Assembly: GCF_023169965.1 (NCBI RefSeq)
Contig: NZ_AP025592.1
Location: 1,736,001-1,800,000 of the forward strand
Direction: 5' to 3'
Source: Anaeromyxobacter paludicola
GTDB lineage: Bacteria > Myxococcota > Myxococcia > Myxococcales > Anaeromyxobacteraceae
DNA: 64,000 bases
A program made the translations under genes and the position numbers. The notes under the pieces were generated by a model that saw only the letters and a list, made by a program, of their open reading frames with translations, was not told the DNA's origin and searched no databases. Positions 1-8,430 of the stretch are shown here, piece after piece; position 1 is the first letter of the stretch; each line of letters opens with the position of its first letter.

Positions 1-1
1 G

Positions 2-1150
2 CCGGGCGAGTTCGAGAAGGTGAAGCAGAACCTGAACCGCTGCATCGTCGCCATCGAGGCGCTGGTGGAGGACGCCCGCGGGCTCGCCGAGGCGTCCGTG
101 GAGGGGCGGCTCGAGGCGCGCGCCGAGGCGGCCCGGCACCTCGGCGACTTCGCCAAGGTGGTGGAGGGCATGAACGCCACCCTCGACGCGCTCTGCGCGC
201 CGGCCGGCGAGGCGGCGGAGGTGCTGGCGCGGCTCTCCACCCGCGACCTCACCGCCCGCATGACGGGCCAGTACCTGGGCGGCCACGCCCGGACCAAGGA
301 GGCCCTGAACCGCACCGCCGAGGCGCTGCAGGAGGCGCTCGCGCAGGTGGCGGGCGCGGTCTCGCAGGTCTCGTCGGCGGCCACCCAGATCGCCGCCTCC
401 AGCCAGGCGGTGGCGAGCGGCGCCTCGGAGCAGGCGGCCACGCTCGAGGAGACCACCTCCAGCCTGGAGTCGGTGGCGGCGATGGCGAAGCAGAGCGCCG
501 GCCACGCCCAGGAGGCGACCGGGCTCGCCGAGACCGCCAAGGTGGCCGCCACCCAGGGCGCGACCGCCATGGAGGAGATGTCGGGGGCGATGCGGAAGAT
601 CCGCTCCGCCGCCGAGGGCACCTCCGAGATCATCCGCGACATCAACGAGATCGCCTTCCAGACCAACCTGCTCGCCCTCAACGCCGCCGTCGAGGCGGCT
701 CGCGCCGGCGAGGCGGGGCGCGGCTTCGCCGTGGTCGCCGAGGAGGTGCGCTCGCTCGCGCTGCGCAGCAAGGAGGCGGCCCAGCGGACCGAGGTCCTCA
801 TCCGCGAGTCGGTGAAGCAGGCCGGCGAGGGCGAGGTGACGAGCGGGCAGGTGGCCGGGAAGCTCGGGGAGATCCTCGGGACGGTCGGCAAGGTGACCGA
901 GGTGGTCGCCGAGATCAGCGCCGCGGCCCGCGAGCAGGCCGCCGGCCTCGACCAGGTGAACCGGGCCATCGGCGAGATGGACAAGGTGACCCAGCAGAAC
1001 GCCGCCAGCGCCGAGGAGTCGTCCTCGGCGGCGAGCGAGCTCTCCGGCCAGTCCGAGGAGCTCGCCGCGATGGTGGGGTCGTTCCGCCTGGCCGACGGCG
1101 CGGCGCCCCGGGCGCGGCCGAACGCGAAGCAGCTCGGGACCGGCTTCTAG
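2..1150 (+). CDS. Methyl-accepting chemotaxis protein, 3' part (5' end outside window)
   Basis: The reading frame is open to the left edge, so the sensor and membrane segments are missing and about 382 C-terminal residues are seen. A first GTG in frame at 20 is probably internal, because the preceding codons continue the same helical pattern ([12 protein letters not shown]). The conserved MCP hairpin tip lies near visible residues 219-242 ([20 protein letters not shown], then GRGF) and is flanked by long Ala/Glu/Gln-rich coiled-coil arms. In this family the tip binds CheW and CheA and passes ligand signals to kinase activity. The input domain cannot be judged. A GC-rich hairpin follows the stop codon. 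Confidence 0.95.
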   Translation, partial: PGEFEKVKQNLNRCIVAIEALVEDARGLAEASVEGRLEARAEAARHLGDFAKVVEGMNATLDALCAPAGEAAEVLARLSTRDLTARMTGQYLGGHARTKEALNRTAEALQEALAQVAGAVSQVSSAATQIAASSQAVASGASEQAATLEETTSSLESVAAMAKQSAGHAQEATGLAETAKVAATQGATAMEEMSGAMRKIRSAAEGTSEIIRDINEIAFQTNLLALNAAVEAARAGEAGRGFAVVAEEVRSLALRSKEAAQRTEVLIRESVKQAGEGEVTSGQVAGKLGEILGTVGKVTEVVAEISAAAREQAAGLDQVNRAIGEMDKVTQQNAASAEESSSAASELSGQSEELAAMVGSFRLADGAAPRARPNAKQLGTGF

Positions 1151-1173
1151 CGGACCGCCACCCCCCCCCCTCG

Positions 1174-1198
1174 CCCTCCCCCGCTCCGCGGGAGAGGG
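1174..1198. terminator. GC-rich hairpin after the chemoreceptor gene
   Basis: Arms CCCTCCCCCGC (1174-1184) and GCGGGAGAGGG (1188-1198) pair with one central mismatch around a 3-base loop. The hairpin lies 24 bases after the chemoreceptor stop. No U-tract follows, so it may be a weak terminator or simply a structured spacer. Confidence 0.4.
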
Positions 1199-1268
1199 GA
1201 AAGAGGGGCGCGGGGTGGGCCGCTACCGCAGGCTTCGTCCTGGGAGTCCCGCAGCTCCTCGCTGCGCT

Positions 1269-1292
1269 CCCTCCCCGCTCGGGCGGGGAGGG
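1269..1292. repeat. REP-like palindrome
   Basis: Perfect 10-bp stem CCCTCCCCGC / GCGGGGAGGG with a 4-base loop. The same arm sequence recurs in the tandem palindromes at 33604-33626 and 33655-33677, which suggests a dispersed intergenic palindrome family. It lies in the convergent gap between the chemoreceptor and the lipoprotein cluster. Confidence 0.55.
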
Positions 1293-1320
1293 CTGGGGAG
1301 GGGCGGCCAGCGGCGCCGCG

Positions 1321-2385
1321 CTACTCCCCCGCGAGCTGCGCCTCGATCGCCGCCTTCACGCCGGCCGCCACCTTCTTGCCGAGCTCGGCGAGGGCGCGGC
1401 GCGCCGCCTCGGGCTGCTGCCCGGAGAGCTGCCGGTCCGTCACCTCGAACCGCCGCAGCGCCTTGCCGGTGCGGGCGTCGGCGAGGGTGACGGTGGCGGT
1501 GGCGCGCGCCTCCTTCCAGGGGCCGTTCCGCCGGTCCGGCTCGCCCTCGGCCACGCTGGCCTCCCCGGTGACCGCCAGGTCGGGGTCGGCGGCGCCGGCC
1601 GGCGCGGCCTGGAGGTGGAGGGCCGCGAGGCCGCTGACGGCGCCGGTGGTCGCCGCCTCGCCGGCGGGACCGGCCAGCGCGACCGTCACCACCAGCTCCG
1701 AGAGCGCCCGCTCGGCCGCGGCCGACGCGGCGGGCCAGTCCACGGTCGAGCCCGGCCGCTCCGACGGCGCGACCACGCGCAGGTCCTCGAGGACCGGCTC
1801 GCGCCCGCGCGCCAGGGCGGCGAGGCGGCCGGCGGCGGAGGCCCGCGCGAGACGGCCGTCGGCCGCGGCGAGCCGGGAGAGCCAGGGCGCCGCGGCCGCG
1901 TCGGCGGCGGCGAGGCGCGAGAGCAGCGCCTCCCGCGCCCGCGCCCGGTCGAGGGCCGCGAGCGCGAAGACCCGGCGGGTGTCGGGATCCTGCCAGACCT
2001 CGGCGATCTCCACGCCCACGAGCGCCTTGCGCGCGGTCGCCTCCACCTCCTGGCGCGCCCCCTCCGCGCGGGTCACCTGCGCCGGCCCGTCCCCCCGCGA
2101 GGCGGCGGTCTCCTCCTGGACCGAGCTCGTGCGGGCCACGATCTCGGTGCGGAAGACGGCCGCCACCTTGGCGCGGGCGCGGTCCTCGGCCGGGGTCCGG
2201 TCGTCGCCCTCGCCCACCCCGGTCACGTAACGGCTCGCGGGGTACAGCCCCACCCCGCCCGCGACCCAGTCCGGGCGCGCGCCGGCGGAGCCGGGCGCCG
2301 AGGCGAGCGGGCCGGCCGCGGCCCCGCCGGCGGGGCCGGCGCAGCCCGAGAGGGCGAGCATGAGGACGAGGGCTTCGCGGCGCAT
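1321..2385 (-). CDS. LPP20-like lipoprotein
   Basis: 354 residues, starting with a short signal peptide and lipobox (MRREALVLMLALSGCAG, acylated Cys at about 15), so probably a membrane-anchored lipoprotein. The segment reading PDWVAGGVGLYPASRYVTGVG resembles the start of LPP20-family domains, and the following mixed alpha/beta region carries ALAALDRARAREALL. A C-terminal part (about 220-350) looks like a second module for which I recognise no family. It is last of four leftward lipoprotein genes, 42 bp after the COG3014-like gene. LPP20-family function is poorly understood; envelope association is inferred from the signal peptide and neighbours. Confidence 0.8.
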   Translation of the reverse strand: MRREALVLMLALSGCAGPAGGAAAGPLASAPGSAGARPDWVAGGVGLYPASRYVTGVGEGDDRTPAEDRARAKVAAVFRTEIVARTSSVQEETAASRGDGPAQVTRAEGARQEVEATARKALVGVEIAEVWQDPDTRRVFALAALDRARAREALLSRLAAADAAAAPWLSRLAAADGRLARASAAGRLAALARGREPVLEDLRVVAPSERPGSTVDWPAASAAAERALSELVVTVALAGPAGEAATTGAVSGLAALHLQAAPAGAADPDLAVTGEASVAEGEPDRRNGPWKEARATATVTLADARTGKALRRFEVTDRQLSGQQPEAARRALAELGKKVAAGVKAAIEAQLAGE

Positions 2386-2427
2386 GGTGTGGCTCCTGAC
2401 GGCGGCGCGGGGGGGCCGCGCGGGACT

Positions 2428-3744
2428 CTAGAAGGCGCTCCGGACGTGGACCCAGCTGCGCTTCCCCTCGACCACGTCGACCTCGAGGGTCTCCACCTTG
2501 AGCGGCGCGCCCGCCTGCGAGAGGTACTCGACCACGAGCTGGTGGTGCCCGGCCGGCAGCGGCAGGCGCGCCATGCGGATCTCGGCCGGCGCGGTGGTCC
2601 AGGCGCGGGTGTCGGCCACCTCGCTGCCGGCCGCGACCGAGCGGGCGAGCACGCCGGCCAGCATCCCGAACCCCTTGCCGGCCCGCTCCTCGACCTGCTT
2701 CTCGGCGACCTTGGCGAGCACGAACTTGATGGTGGCGCGGGCGATGGCGCGGACGCGGATGGCGGCGATCCGGTCGGCGAGCGCCTTGCGGGCGATGGCC
2801 GAGATGTCCTCCACGAGCTGCGTCTCGACCGCGAGCCTGCCGGCGCGGGCCCGCGAGCCGCGCACCTGATACGGATCCTGCACGTAGGCCGGGAAGGCGA
2901 CCGTGATGGCGTCGGCCATGATCCCGGCGCGCAGGGCGTTGTTCACCTGCTGGTTGGTGCGCCCCTCCTCGTCGGCGCCGACCACCGCGACGGCGTCGTT
3001 CCAGGCCACCTGCACGCTCTGGCTCGTCTTGCGCGGGGCGATGCCGTTGTAGTGGAGCAGCACCAGCTCCCCCTGCCCCGGCGCCAGCGGCTCGGCGGCG
3101 AAGCTCGGCGCGGGCGTGCGGTAGTCGGTCGCGTACCACTCGTAGGCCTTGAGGGCTCTGTCGCGCGAGATGCGGGCGTCGTCCTGCCTCCCGGCCTCCT
3201 CGTAGAGGAGCGCCGAGAGGTACTGCGCGAAGGCGTCGTCCCGGTAGACCTGCTTGCCGGCGAGCTTGTCGTTGAGGCCGGTGAGGAACGCCGACACCTT
3301 GCGGGCCTCGACGAGCGCGTCGTCCTGCTGGTGCAGGTAGACGTAGTTGAGCGCCCGCAGGACGTGGAGGAGCGCGCGCTCGAACGGCTCGCCGCGGTAG
3401 TCGTCGGCGCCGTCGTTCCAGAGGAAGGTCGCGGCCGCCTTCGAGATGCTCTGGGTGTAGAGCGCGTCGAGCCGCAGCTCGGCCCTGTCGAGGAGCGCGT
3501 CGCTCTCGGCGTACTTGCCGGCGTCGTGCAGCACCGCCGCCTTGTCGAGCCAGAAGAGGACCTGGTTCCGCTCGCCGTACTCGTGCTCCAGGGCGTCGAT
3601 GCGCGCCGCCGCCTCCTCGTAGCGCCCCGCGGCGAGCTGCTGGTGCAGGTCGCGCTTGTAGGCGGTGGAGGGGCCGGCGCAGCCGGCGGCGACGGCGAGC
3701 AGCAGCGCCGCGGGGAGGAGCCTCGTGGCCGTGCGCCCGCCCAT
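2428..3744 (-). CDS. COG3014-like TPR-type lipoprotein
   Basis: 438 residues with a lipoprotein signal (LLLAVAAGCAG, Cys near 22). The N-terminal half is helical and TPR-like (AAGRYEEAAARIDALEHEYG; LDKAAVLHDAGKYAESDALL), typical of the uncharacterised COG3014 family. The second half is predicted mixed alpha/beta (ELVLLHYNGIAPRKTSQSVQ; later ISAIARKALADRIAAIRVRA). The gene lies 15 bp downstream of the LpoB-like gene and 42 bp upstream of the second LPP20-like gene, consistent with co-transcription. Assignment rests on recognisable sequence style and neighbourhood; the biochemical role is unknown. Confidence 0.8.
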   Translation of the reverse strand: MGGRTATRLLPAALLLAVAAGCAGPSTAYKRDLHQQLAAGRYEEAAARIDALEHEYGERNQVLFWLDKAAVLHDAGKYAESDALLDRAELRLDALYTQSISKAAATFLWNDGADDYRGEPFERALLHVLRALNYVYLHQQDDALVEARKVSAFLTGLNDKLAGKQVYRDDAFAQYLSALLYEEAGRQDDARISRDRALKAYEWYATDYRTPAPSFAAEPLAPGQGELVLLHYNGIAPRKTSQSVQVAWNDAVAVVGADEEGRTNQQVNNALRAGIMADAITVAFPAYVQDPYQVRGSRARAGRLAVETQLVEDISAIARKALADRIAAIRVRAIARATIKFVLAKVAEKQVEERAGKGFGMLAGVLARSVAAGSEVADTRAWTTAPAEIRMARLPLPAGHHQLVVEYLSQAGAPLKVETLEVDVVEGKRSWVHVRSAF

Positions 3745-3759
3745 CGTCGCCTCGGCTCG

Positions 3760-4356
3760 CTACCAGGTCGCGCTGGGCCGCTGGACGTTCTTCTTGATCT
3801 TCTTCTGCCCGTTCCAGACGATCTGGTTGGTCTTGAGGTCGGTGAGCTTGAGGTTCACCTGGTAGAGCACCACCACCTCGCCCTCGGCCCGGTCCTCCAC
3901 GGCGTTGATGACGCCGTTGAGCGCGTAGTCGGCGCCGGTCTCCTGGCCGTGCGCCTTGCGCGTGTCCTCGGAGGCGTTGGCGTCCTGGTCGAACCGCTCC
4001 TGGCGCAGCTCCGCCCGCTCGGCCTTGCTGGCGATGAACGCCACCCGGCCCGAGTTGATGAGCGACCGCTGGAGGTCCTCGACGAAGGTGTCGGTGTTGA
4101 TGTGCTCCATGCTCTGGTTGCGGACCGTCTGGACGATGACCGCCGGCTGGCGGCCCCCGGCGGCGGCCTTCTGGAGCCACGGGCGCGACAGGCTGTCGGC
4201 GATCATCTCCTCGGCCACGAGCCGGGAGTCGGTGTCGTTCCAGCGGCCGGAGAGGTCGCGGACCTCGTTCACGTCCATGCGGCGGACCGCGGGGGCGCTG
4301 CTGGCGCAGCCGGCGAGCGCGGCCAGGCAGGCCGCGGCGCAGAGGAGTCGGTTCAC
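3760..4356 (-). CDS. LpoB-like outer-membrane lipoprotein (penicillin-binding protein activator family)
   Basis: 198 residues from a GTG at 4356, chosen because it directly begins the signal peptide VNRLLCAAACLAALAGCASS (lipobox Cys about 17). The mature part matches the LpoB/YcfM pattern: LVAEEMIADSLSRPWL, then PAVIVQTVRNQSMEHINTDT, then FVEDLQRSLINSGRVAFIAS, ending in VNLKLTDLKTNQIVWNGQKK. LpoB proteins in enterobacteria stimulate the peptidoglycan synthase PBP1B from the outer membrane; whether this homologue does so is unknown. It sits 23 bp after an LPP20-like gene and 15 bp before a COG3014-like gene. Confidence 0.85.
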   Translation of the reverse strand: MNRLLCAAACLAALAGCASSAPAVRRMDVNEVRDLSGRWNDTDSRLVAEEMIADSLSRPWLQKAAAGGRQPAVIVQTVRNQSMEHINTDTFVEDLQRSLINSGRVAFIASKAERAELRQERFDQDANASEDTRKAHGQETGADYALNGVINAVEDRAEGEVVVLYQVNLKLTDLKTNQIVWNGQKKIKKNVQRPSATW

Positions 4357-4379
4357 GGGCGTGCTCCGGGGCTCGGGGG

Positions 4380-4973
4380 CTACTGCGCCTTGGCGGTCTT
4401 GGCCGCCTGCCAGTCCGCCACCACGCCCTCGGCGCGGCGGTCGATCTCCTGCTTCATGGCGTCGGAGAGCCCCTTCGCCTCCTTCATGCCCTTGAGCGCG
4501 GAGGCGAAGGCCTGCGGGTCGATGGTGGCGAGCGCGTAGAACACCTTGGTCTGCTTGTTCTGCCAGGTGCGCTGGATGGAGACGCCGGTGAGCGTCTGCT
4601 CCACCACGTTCTGCGCCATGCTGCCGATCTTCTGGACCGAGTCCTCGCCGGCGCCCTGCTTCGAGAGGCTGTCCTGGGTGGCGCGGGTGAAGCCGTCCAC
4701 CTGGCTCTTGATGACCGCGCCCATCTCGACGCGGGCGCGGGTGGAGGCGGTCTCGATGCCCAGGCTCTGCGAGGCGATGTTCTCCGCGATGCCGGTGGCG
4801 CAGAGGTTCCCCTTCAGCTCGGCGACCGGGCACGGGCCGGACTTGAAGCAGGTCCAGAGCGGGCCCTCGCACTCGCGGAACTCCTCGCGGACCGCCTCCT
4901 TCTGGCCGCCGGCGCAGGCGGAGAGGACGGCGGCGAGACCGGCCGACAGGGCGAGCTGGAAGCGACGGTTCAT
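4380..4973 (-). CDS. LPP20-like lipoprotein, first gene of the lipoprotein operon
   Basis: 197 residues starting at the ATG at 4973, with signal peptide and lipobox (LAAVLSACAGG, Cys near 20). The mature protein has a four-Cys N-terminal stretch (ECEGPLWTCFKSGPCPVAEL and following), then an LPP20-like fold with GIETASTRARVEMGAVIKSQ and a C-terminal YALATIDPQAFASALKG. The extra Cys residues suggest disulfides in an oxidising compartment. A GGAGGGTTCC-like purine stretch precedes the start. It heads the leftward cluster LPP20-LpoB-COG3014-LPP20. Confidence 0.82.
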   Translation of the reverse strand: MNRRFQLALSAGLAAVLSACAGGQKEAVREEFRECEGPLWTCFKSGPCPVAELKGNLCATGIAENIASQSLGIETASTRARVEMGAVIKSQVDGFTRATQDSLSKQGAGEDSVQKIGSMAQNVVEQTLTGVSIQRTWQNKQTKVFYALATIDPQAFASALKGMKEAKGLSDAMKQEIDRRAEGVVADWQAAKTAKAQ

Positions 4974-5038
4974 GGAACCCTCCAAGGGCGTGTTGGCCTC
5001 GGAGTGTGCCAAACGGGGGCCAGCTCCACAAGGGGTCG

Positions 5039-5524
5039 CTAGGCCGTGTCCTGGGCGGCCAGCCGAGCGAGCGGATCCCCCGTCAGGCGCATGGTGAGCC
5101 ACTCCGGATGACGCCTCGCGCCGAGCCCCTCGTAGAAGGCGATGGAGGGGGCGTTCCAGTCGAGCACCTGCCAGACGAAGCGGCCGCAGCGGTGCTCGAC
5201 GGCGAGCCTGGCGAGGCGGGCGAAGAGCGCCTTGCCGAGGCCGCGGCCGCGGAACGCCGGCTTCACGAACAGGTCCTCGAGGTAGAGCCCCGCCCTGCCC
5301 TGGAAGGTGGAGTAGTTGAAGAACCAGAGGGCGAAGCCGGCCGGGACCCCGTCGCAGAGGGCCACCAGGGCCCGGAAGCGGCGCTCCGGTCCGAAGCCGT
5401 CGCGGAGCAGATCGGCCTCGGTCGCCTCGACCTCGTGCAGCAGCTTCTCGTAGTCGGCGAGCTCGCGGATGAGCTGGAGGAGGAGCGGGACGTCCTCGGC
5501 GGTCGCTTCGCGGATCTCGATCAT
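5039..5524 (-). CDS. GNAT-family N-acetyltransferase, diamine acetyltransferase-like
   Basis: 161 residues, the full length of a single GNAT domain. The start reads MIEIREATAEDVPLLLQLIR. The acetyl-CoA-binding motif A is LFVKPAFRGRGLGKALFARL (about 88-107), containing R-G-x-G-L-G. A preceding FNYSTFQGRAGLYLEDLFVK and a following VLDWNAPSIAFYEGLGARR match the spermidine/spermine or diamine N-acetyltransferase subgroup. The substrate is inferred to be a small amine but could be different. The gene stands alone between the lipoprotein operon and a small membrane-protein gene. Confidence 0.9.
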   Translation of the reverse strand: MIEIREATAEDVPLLLQLIRELADYEKLLHEVEATEADLLRDGFGPERRFRALVALCDGVPAGFALWFFNYSTFQGRAGLYLEDLFVKPAFRGRGLGKALFARLARLAVEHRCGRFVWQVLDWNAPSIAFYEGLGARRHPEWLTMRLTGDPLARLAAQDTA

Positions 5525-5533
5525 CCGCCCAGT

Positions 5534-5812
5534 CTACCCGCGGACGCGGGAGAGGAGCGTGAGCTGCGTGCCGGCCGGGATGGCGGCCCGCAGCCGCTCC
5601 GCCGTGGGCCGGACGGCGGCGCGGAGCGGGCGCCGGGGCAGCGGGGCGGGCGGCGCGGCGGGGCTCGACGCCAGCCGCGTCAGGAGCGCGCGCTGCGCCT
5701 CCGCGAGCTCCTCGCGGTCGCGGCGCGCGTCCTCGAGCTCGAGCCAGAGGTCCCAGAGGATGAAGCCCAGGCCGGCGAGGGCGAGCAGGAGGGCGCAGTC
5801 GAGGATCGTCAT
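5534..5812 (-). CDS. Small membrane protein with coiled coil, unknown function
   Basis: 92 residues from the ATG at 5812. Residues 2-20 form one hydrophobic helix (TILDCALLLALAGLGFILWD). A charged helix follows (LWLELEDARRDREELAEAQR), then a Pro/Arg-rich tail. The stop is 9 bp upstream of the acetyltransferase start, so the two may be co-transcribed. No family is recognised; a single-pass anchor with a coiled-coil cytoplasmic or periplasmic stub is the most that can be said. An upstream in-frame extension is possible but reads as low-complexity Arg-rich sequence. Confidence 0.55.
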   Translation of the reverse strand: MTILDCALLLALAGLGFILWDLWLELEDARRDREELAEAQRALLTRLASSPAAPPAPLPRRPLRAAVRPTAERLRAAIPAGTQLTLLSRVRG

Positions 5813-6002
5813 GGCGCGAGCATCCTCGCGCGCCGGTCTGACACCGGGCGCGCCGCCGCCCTCGCGCGCGCGGCGCACCCCCGCCTGGGTCGCCCCCACG
5901 AAGTTGCGCGCCCGGCGGCATGGTTCTACCCTGCGTCCGTGCCACGGGTCGCGCCGCCGGCGCCTCGTGGTAGACTCGGCCCGGCCCGAGGGGAGACGCC
6001 TG

Positions 6003-6749
6003 GTGGACGATGGCAGCCGCAGCCCGACGACGCGCGTCCCCCTCATGGTGCGGATCGGCGAGCCGGAGCCGCAGCGCCTCGCCGACGCCGTCGAGCGGCT
6101 CTGCGGCGAGGGCTACCTCCTCGAGACGGCCCGCAGCTTCGAGGAGGCCGAGCGCGTCCGGCTGGTCCTCACGCTGCGCGCCGAGCCGCACGAGCCGGTG
6201 GAGCTCGAGGGCGAGGTGCTGCGCCGCGTCCCCGGCGAGGACGGCGCGCGGCGCGGCGTGATGGTCTGGATCCCGCCCGACCGGGAGTCGGACCGGGCGC
6301 GGCTCCTCCGGCTGGTCGAGCGCGTTCGCGAGGGGGGCGTGCGCGCCACCCGGACCTGCCGGGTGCTGGTGGTGGAGGACAACGCCCTCGTGCGCCGGCT
6401 CTACGCGCAGGCCATGGAGCGCGTCGCCGCCGCGGCCCACCCGGTGGAGGTGCTGACCGAGTTCGTCGAGAACGGCGGCGACGCCTACGACCGGCTCCGG
6501 CAGCGCCCCATGATCGACCTCGTGCTGGCCGACCTGTACATGCCGGTCGTGGACGGGTTCGAGCTGCTCCGGCGGATGCACGCGGAGGCCGGCCTGAAGG
6601 CGACGCCGGTGGTGGTGCTCACCGCCGGCGGCGCGGAGGCCGCCGAGAGGGCGCACCAGCTCGGGGCGGAGACGGTGATGCAGAAGCCCGTGCGCATCGC
6701 CACCATCGCCGAGACCGTGGGGCGCCTGCTGCAGCTGCCGCAGGCCTGA
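6003..6749 (+). CDS. PilZ-like domain fused to response-regulator receiver
   Basis: 248 residues from GTG at 6003, selected because GAGGGGAGA (5988-5996) sits at good spacing upstream and the PilZ-like segment starts here. Residues 8-110 (RSPTTRVPLMVRIGEPEPQR and on) resemble the PilZ-like paralogous domain frequent in myxobacteria. The receiver starts near 119 with CRVLVVEDNALVRRLY. The phosphoacceptor is Asp177 in LADLYMPVVDGF, the Thr switch lies in VVVLTAGGA, and Lys228 is in VMQKPVR. It has no DNA-binding output, so it probably acts by protein contact or c-di-GMP binding; the PilZ Arg motif is not clearly present, so ligand binding is doubtful. No cognate kinase gene is adjacent. Confidence 0.85.
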   Translation: MDDGSRSPTTRVPLMVRIGEPEPQRLADAVERLCGEGYLLETARSFEEAERVRLVLTLRAEPHEPVELEGEVLRRVPGEDGARRGVMVWIPPDRESDRARLLRLVERVREGGVRATRTCRVLVVEDNALVRRLYAQAMERVAAAAHPVEVLTEFVENGGDAYDRLRQRPMIDLVLADLYMPVVDGFELLRRMHAEAGLKATPVVVLTAGGAEAAERAHQLGAETVMQKPVRIATIAETVGRLLQLPQA

Positions 6750-6905
6750 TCCCCGGCGACGCGCTCGCTCCTTCACGGTAGGTCACCTGGGCCGCCCCGG
6801 CGATGGCCGACCACTCCTGGGGAACGCCCCGCGTGTCCACGAGCCGTGGGAGGTGGGCCGTGGTGCGATTCGACCACGGTCATCACCACCGGGGAGGAGA
6901 AGGTC

Positions 6906-8426
6906 ATGCATCGTGCGCTCACGTGGTCCGCGCTCGCGTTCCTCGTCGCCGCCTGCGGCGGCTCGGGCGGCCTCTCGCAGCAGGCCGCCGGCACCTCGGC
7001 CGACGGCGACTCGCTCGCGGCCTGCCGGCTCTCCCACGCCGTCTTCACGACCTTCGTGCCGGGCAGCGGCGGCTGCCTGGCCGGCGGCCCCGCCGGCGTG
7101 AACTGCAACCACTACGCGTCGAAGGAGGCGGTGTACGTGAGCGGCGGCCCGGCCTCCGCCGCGCTCGGGGCCGGGACGTACGTCTTCGACGTCATCGCGC
7201 CCGGCTCGGAGCACACCTTCCTCACCACCGGCGAGGGGCTCCTGAGCAGCGACCCCGCGTCGGCCCGGACGTTCACCGTGGACGCCGACGGCAGCCTCGG
7301 CTACGCCGGCGGCCACGCGACCAGCACGCGCGACGGGCGGACCATCATCGCGGTCGCGCCGTTCGCCGACACGCCCAACCCCGGCGGCGTCTACACGCTC
7401 GCGGTCTGCCGCGAGGGCGCCACCGGCCCGTGCGACTGCAAGTTCGACAACTTCAAGACCGAGAGCGCCGTCTGCCCGCCGCCGCCTCCTCCGCCCTGCG
7501 GCGCCCCCGCCGCCTCCTGTCCGGCGGCGACCTGCTCCGGCGAGACCGCCTGCGGCTGCGAGCCGCCGCCGCAGGTCACGGTGATGAAGTACTACGACAT
7601 GCCCTGCCTCGACGGCGCGCTGAGCGGCTGCGAGCGGGGCATCGCCGGCTGGCCCATCGACTTCGCCGACGCGCAGGCCGGGACCGTGCTCACCGGCTGC
7701 GACGGCAAGGCGACCGTCACCCTGCCCCCCGACCACTACCGGTTCTCGGAGCGGGTCGCGGTCAACACCGTGAGCTGCGGCGGCCGCGAGCTCCCGGCCT
7801 GGGTGCAGACCGGCAACAAGGTGAACCAGACCGGCATCGAGGGCGCGCTGAAGGGCGACATGACCTACGAGCTCGACCTCGTCAGCGGCCAGGCGGTCAC
7901 CGGCGTCAACTTCGGCAACGTCTGCCTCGGCCCCGGCGGCGGGCGCTCCCTCGGCTTCTGGGCCAACAAGAACGGCCAGGCGCTGGTCACCGACGACGAC
8001 CTCGCCTACCTGCGCGGCCTCCACCTCAAGAACCTCGACGGCACCGACTTCGACCCGGGCACGAAGGCGGAGCTCTCCGCGTGGCTGCGCGGCGGGAACG
8101 CGTCGAACATGGCGTGCATGCTCTCCGTCCAGCTGGCCGCCTCGGCGCTGAACCTGCGGCACGCCCGGGCCGTGGGGCTCTTCGACGTGGTCGCGGTCTA
8201 CGTGGAGGGCGAGGGCGTGGTGGCCATGGAGGCCCTGCTGCAGCTCGCGAGCGACGAGCTCGCCGCGCACCCCGTCACCCGCGGCGGCGCCGCGGCGCGG
8301 GCGTGGCAGGAGCGGCTCAAGGACGCCTTCGACCTCGCCAACGCCGGGTGCGGCTACGCCCAGCCCGACCCCGCCTCCTGCCCGGCGCCGGTGTTCTGCG
8401 GCGCGGGCTGTCCGAAACCGGGCTAG
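6906..8426 (+). CDS. Secreted Cys-rich lipoprotein with SdrD/prealbumin-like repeat domain
   Basis: 506 residues from ATG at 6906 behind GGGGAGGAGAAGG. The signal peptide ends in a lipobox (AFLVAACGGSGG, Cys17). Part one (about 30-190) is a small all-beta-looking domain. A Cys/Pro-rich linker (CPPPPPPPCGAP, then CSGETACGC) follows. Part two (about 222-340) resembles a prealbumin or SdrD B-like fold, with GWPIDFADAQAGTVLTGCDG and GVNFGNVCLGPGGG. It then carries LGFWANKNGQALV and a helical tail with ASNMACMLSVQLAASALN. LGFW-type motifs occur in uncharacterised secreted proteins. A surface structural role is inferred; no catalytic motif was seen. Confidence 0.75.
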   Translation: MHRALTWSALAFLVAACGGSGGLSQQAAGTSADGDSLAACRLSHAVFTTFVPGSGGCLAGGPAGVNCNHYASKEAVYVSGGPASAALGAGTYVFDVIAPGSEHTFLTTGEGLLSSDPASARTFTVDADGSLGYAGGHATSTRDGRTIIAVAPFADTPNPGGVYTLAVCREGATGPCDCKFDNFKTESAVCPPPPPPPCGAPAASCPAATCSGETACGCEPPPQVTVMKYYDMPCLDGALSGCERGIAGWPIDFADAQAGTVLTGCDGKATVTLPPDHYRFSERVAVNTVSCGGRELPAWVQTGNKVNQTGIEGALKGDMTYELDLVSGQAVTGVNFGNVCLGPGGGRSLGFWANKNGQALVTDDDLAYLRGLHLKNLDGTDFDPGTKAELSAWLRGGNASNMACMLSVQLAASALNLRHARAVGLFDVVAVYVEGEGVVAMEALLQLASDELAAHPVTRGGAAARAWQERLKDAFDLANAGCGYAQPDPASCPAPVFCGAGCPKPG

Positions 8427-8430
8427 GAGC

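Noticed and set aside
1215-1490. A small rightward Arg/Pro-rich ORF after the chemoreceptor
   Set aside because: Low complexity, overlaps the lipoprotein gene on the other strand and has no ribosome-binding site.
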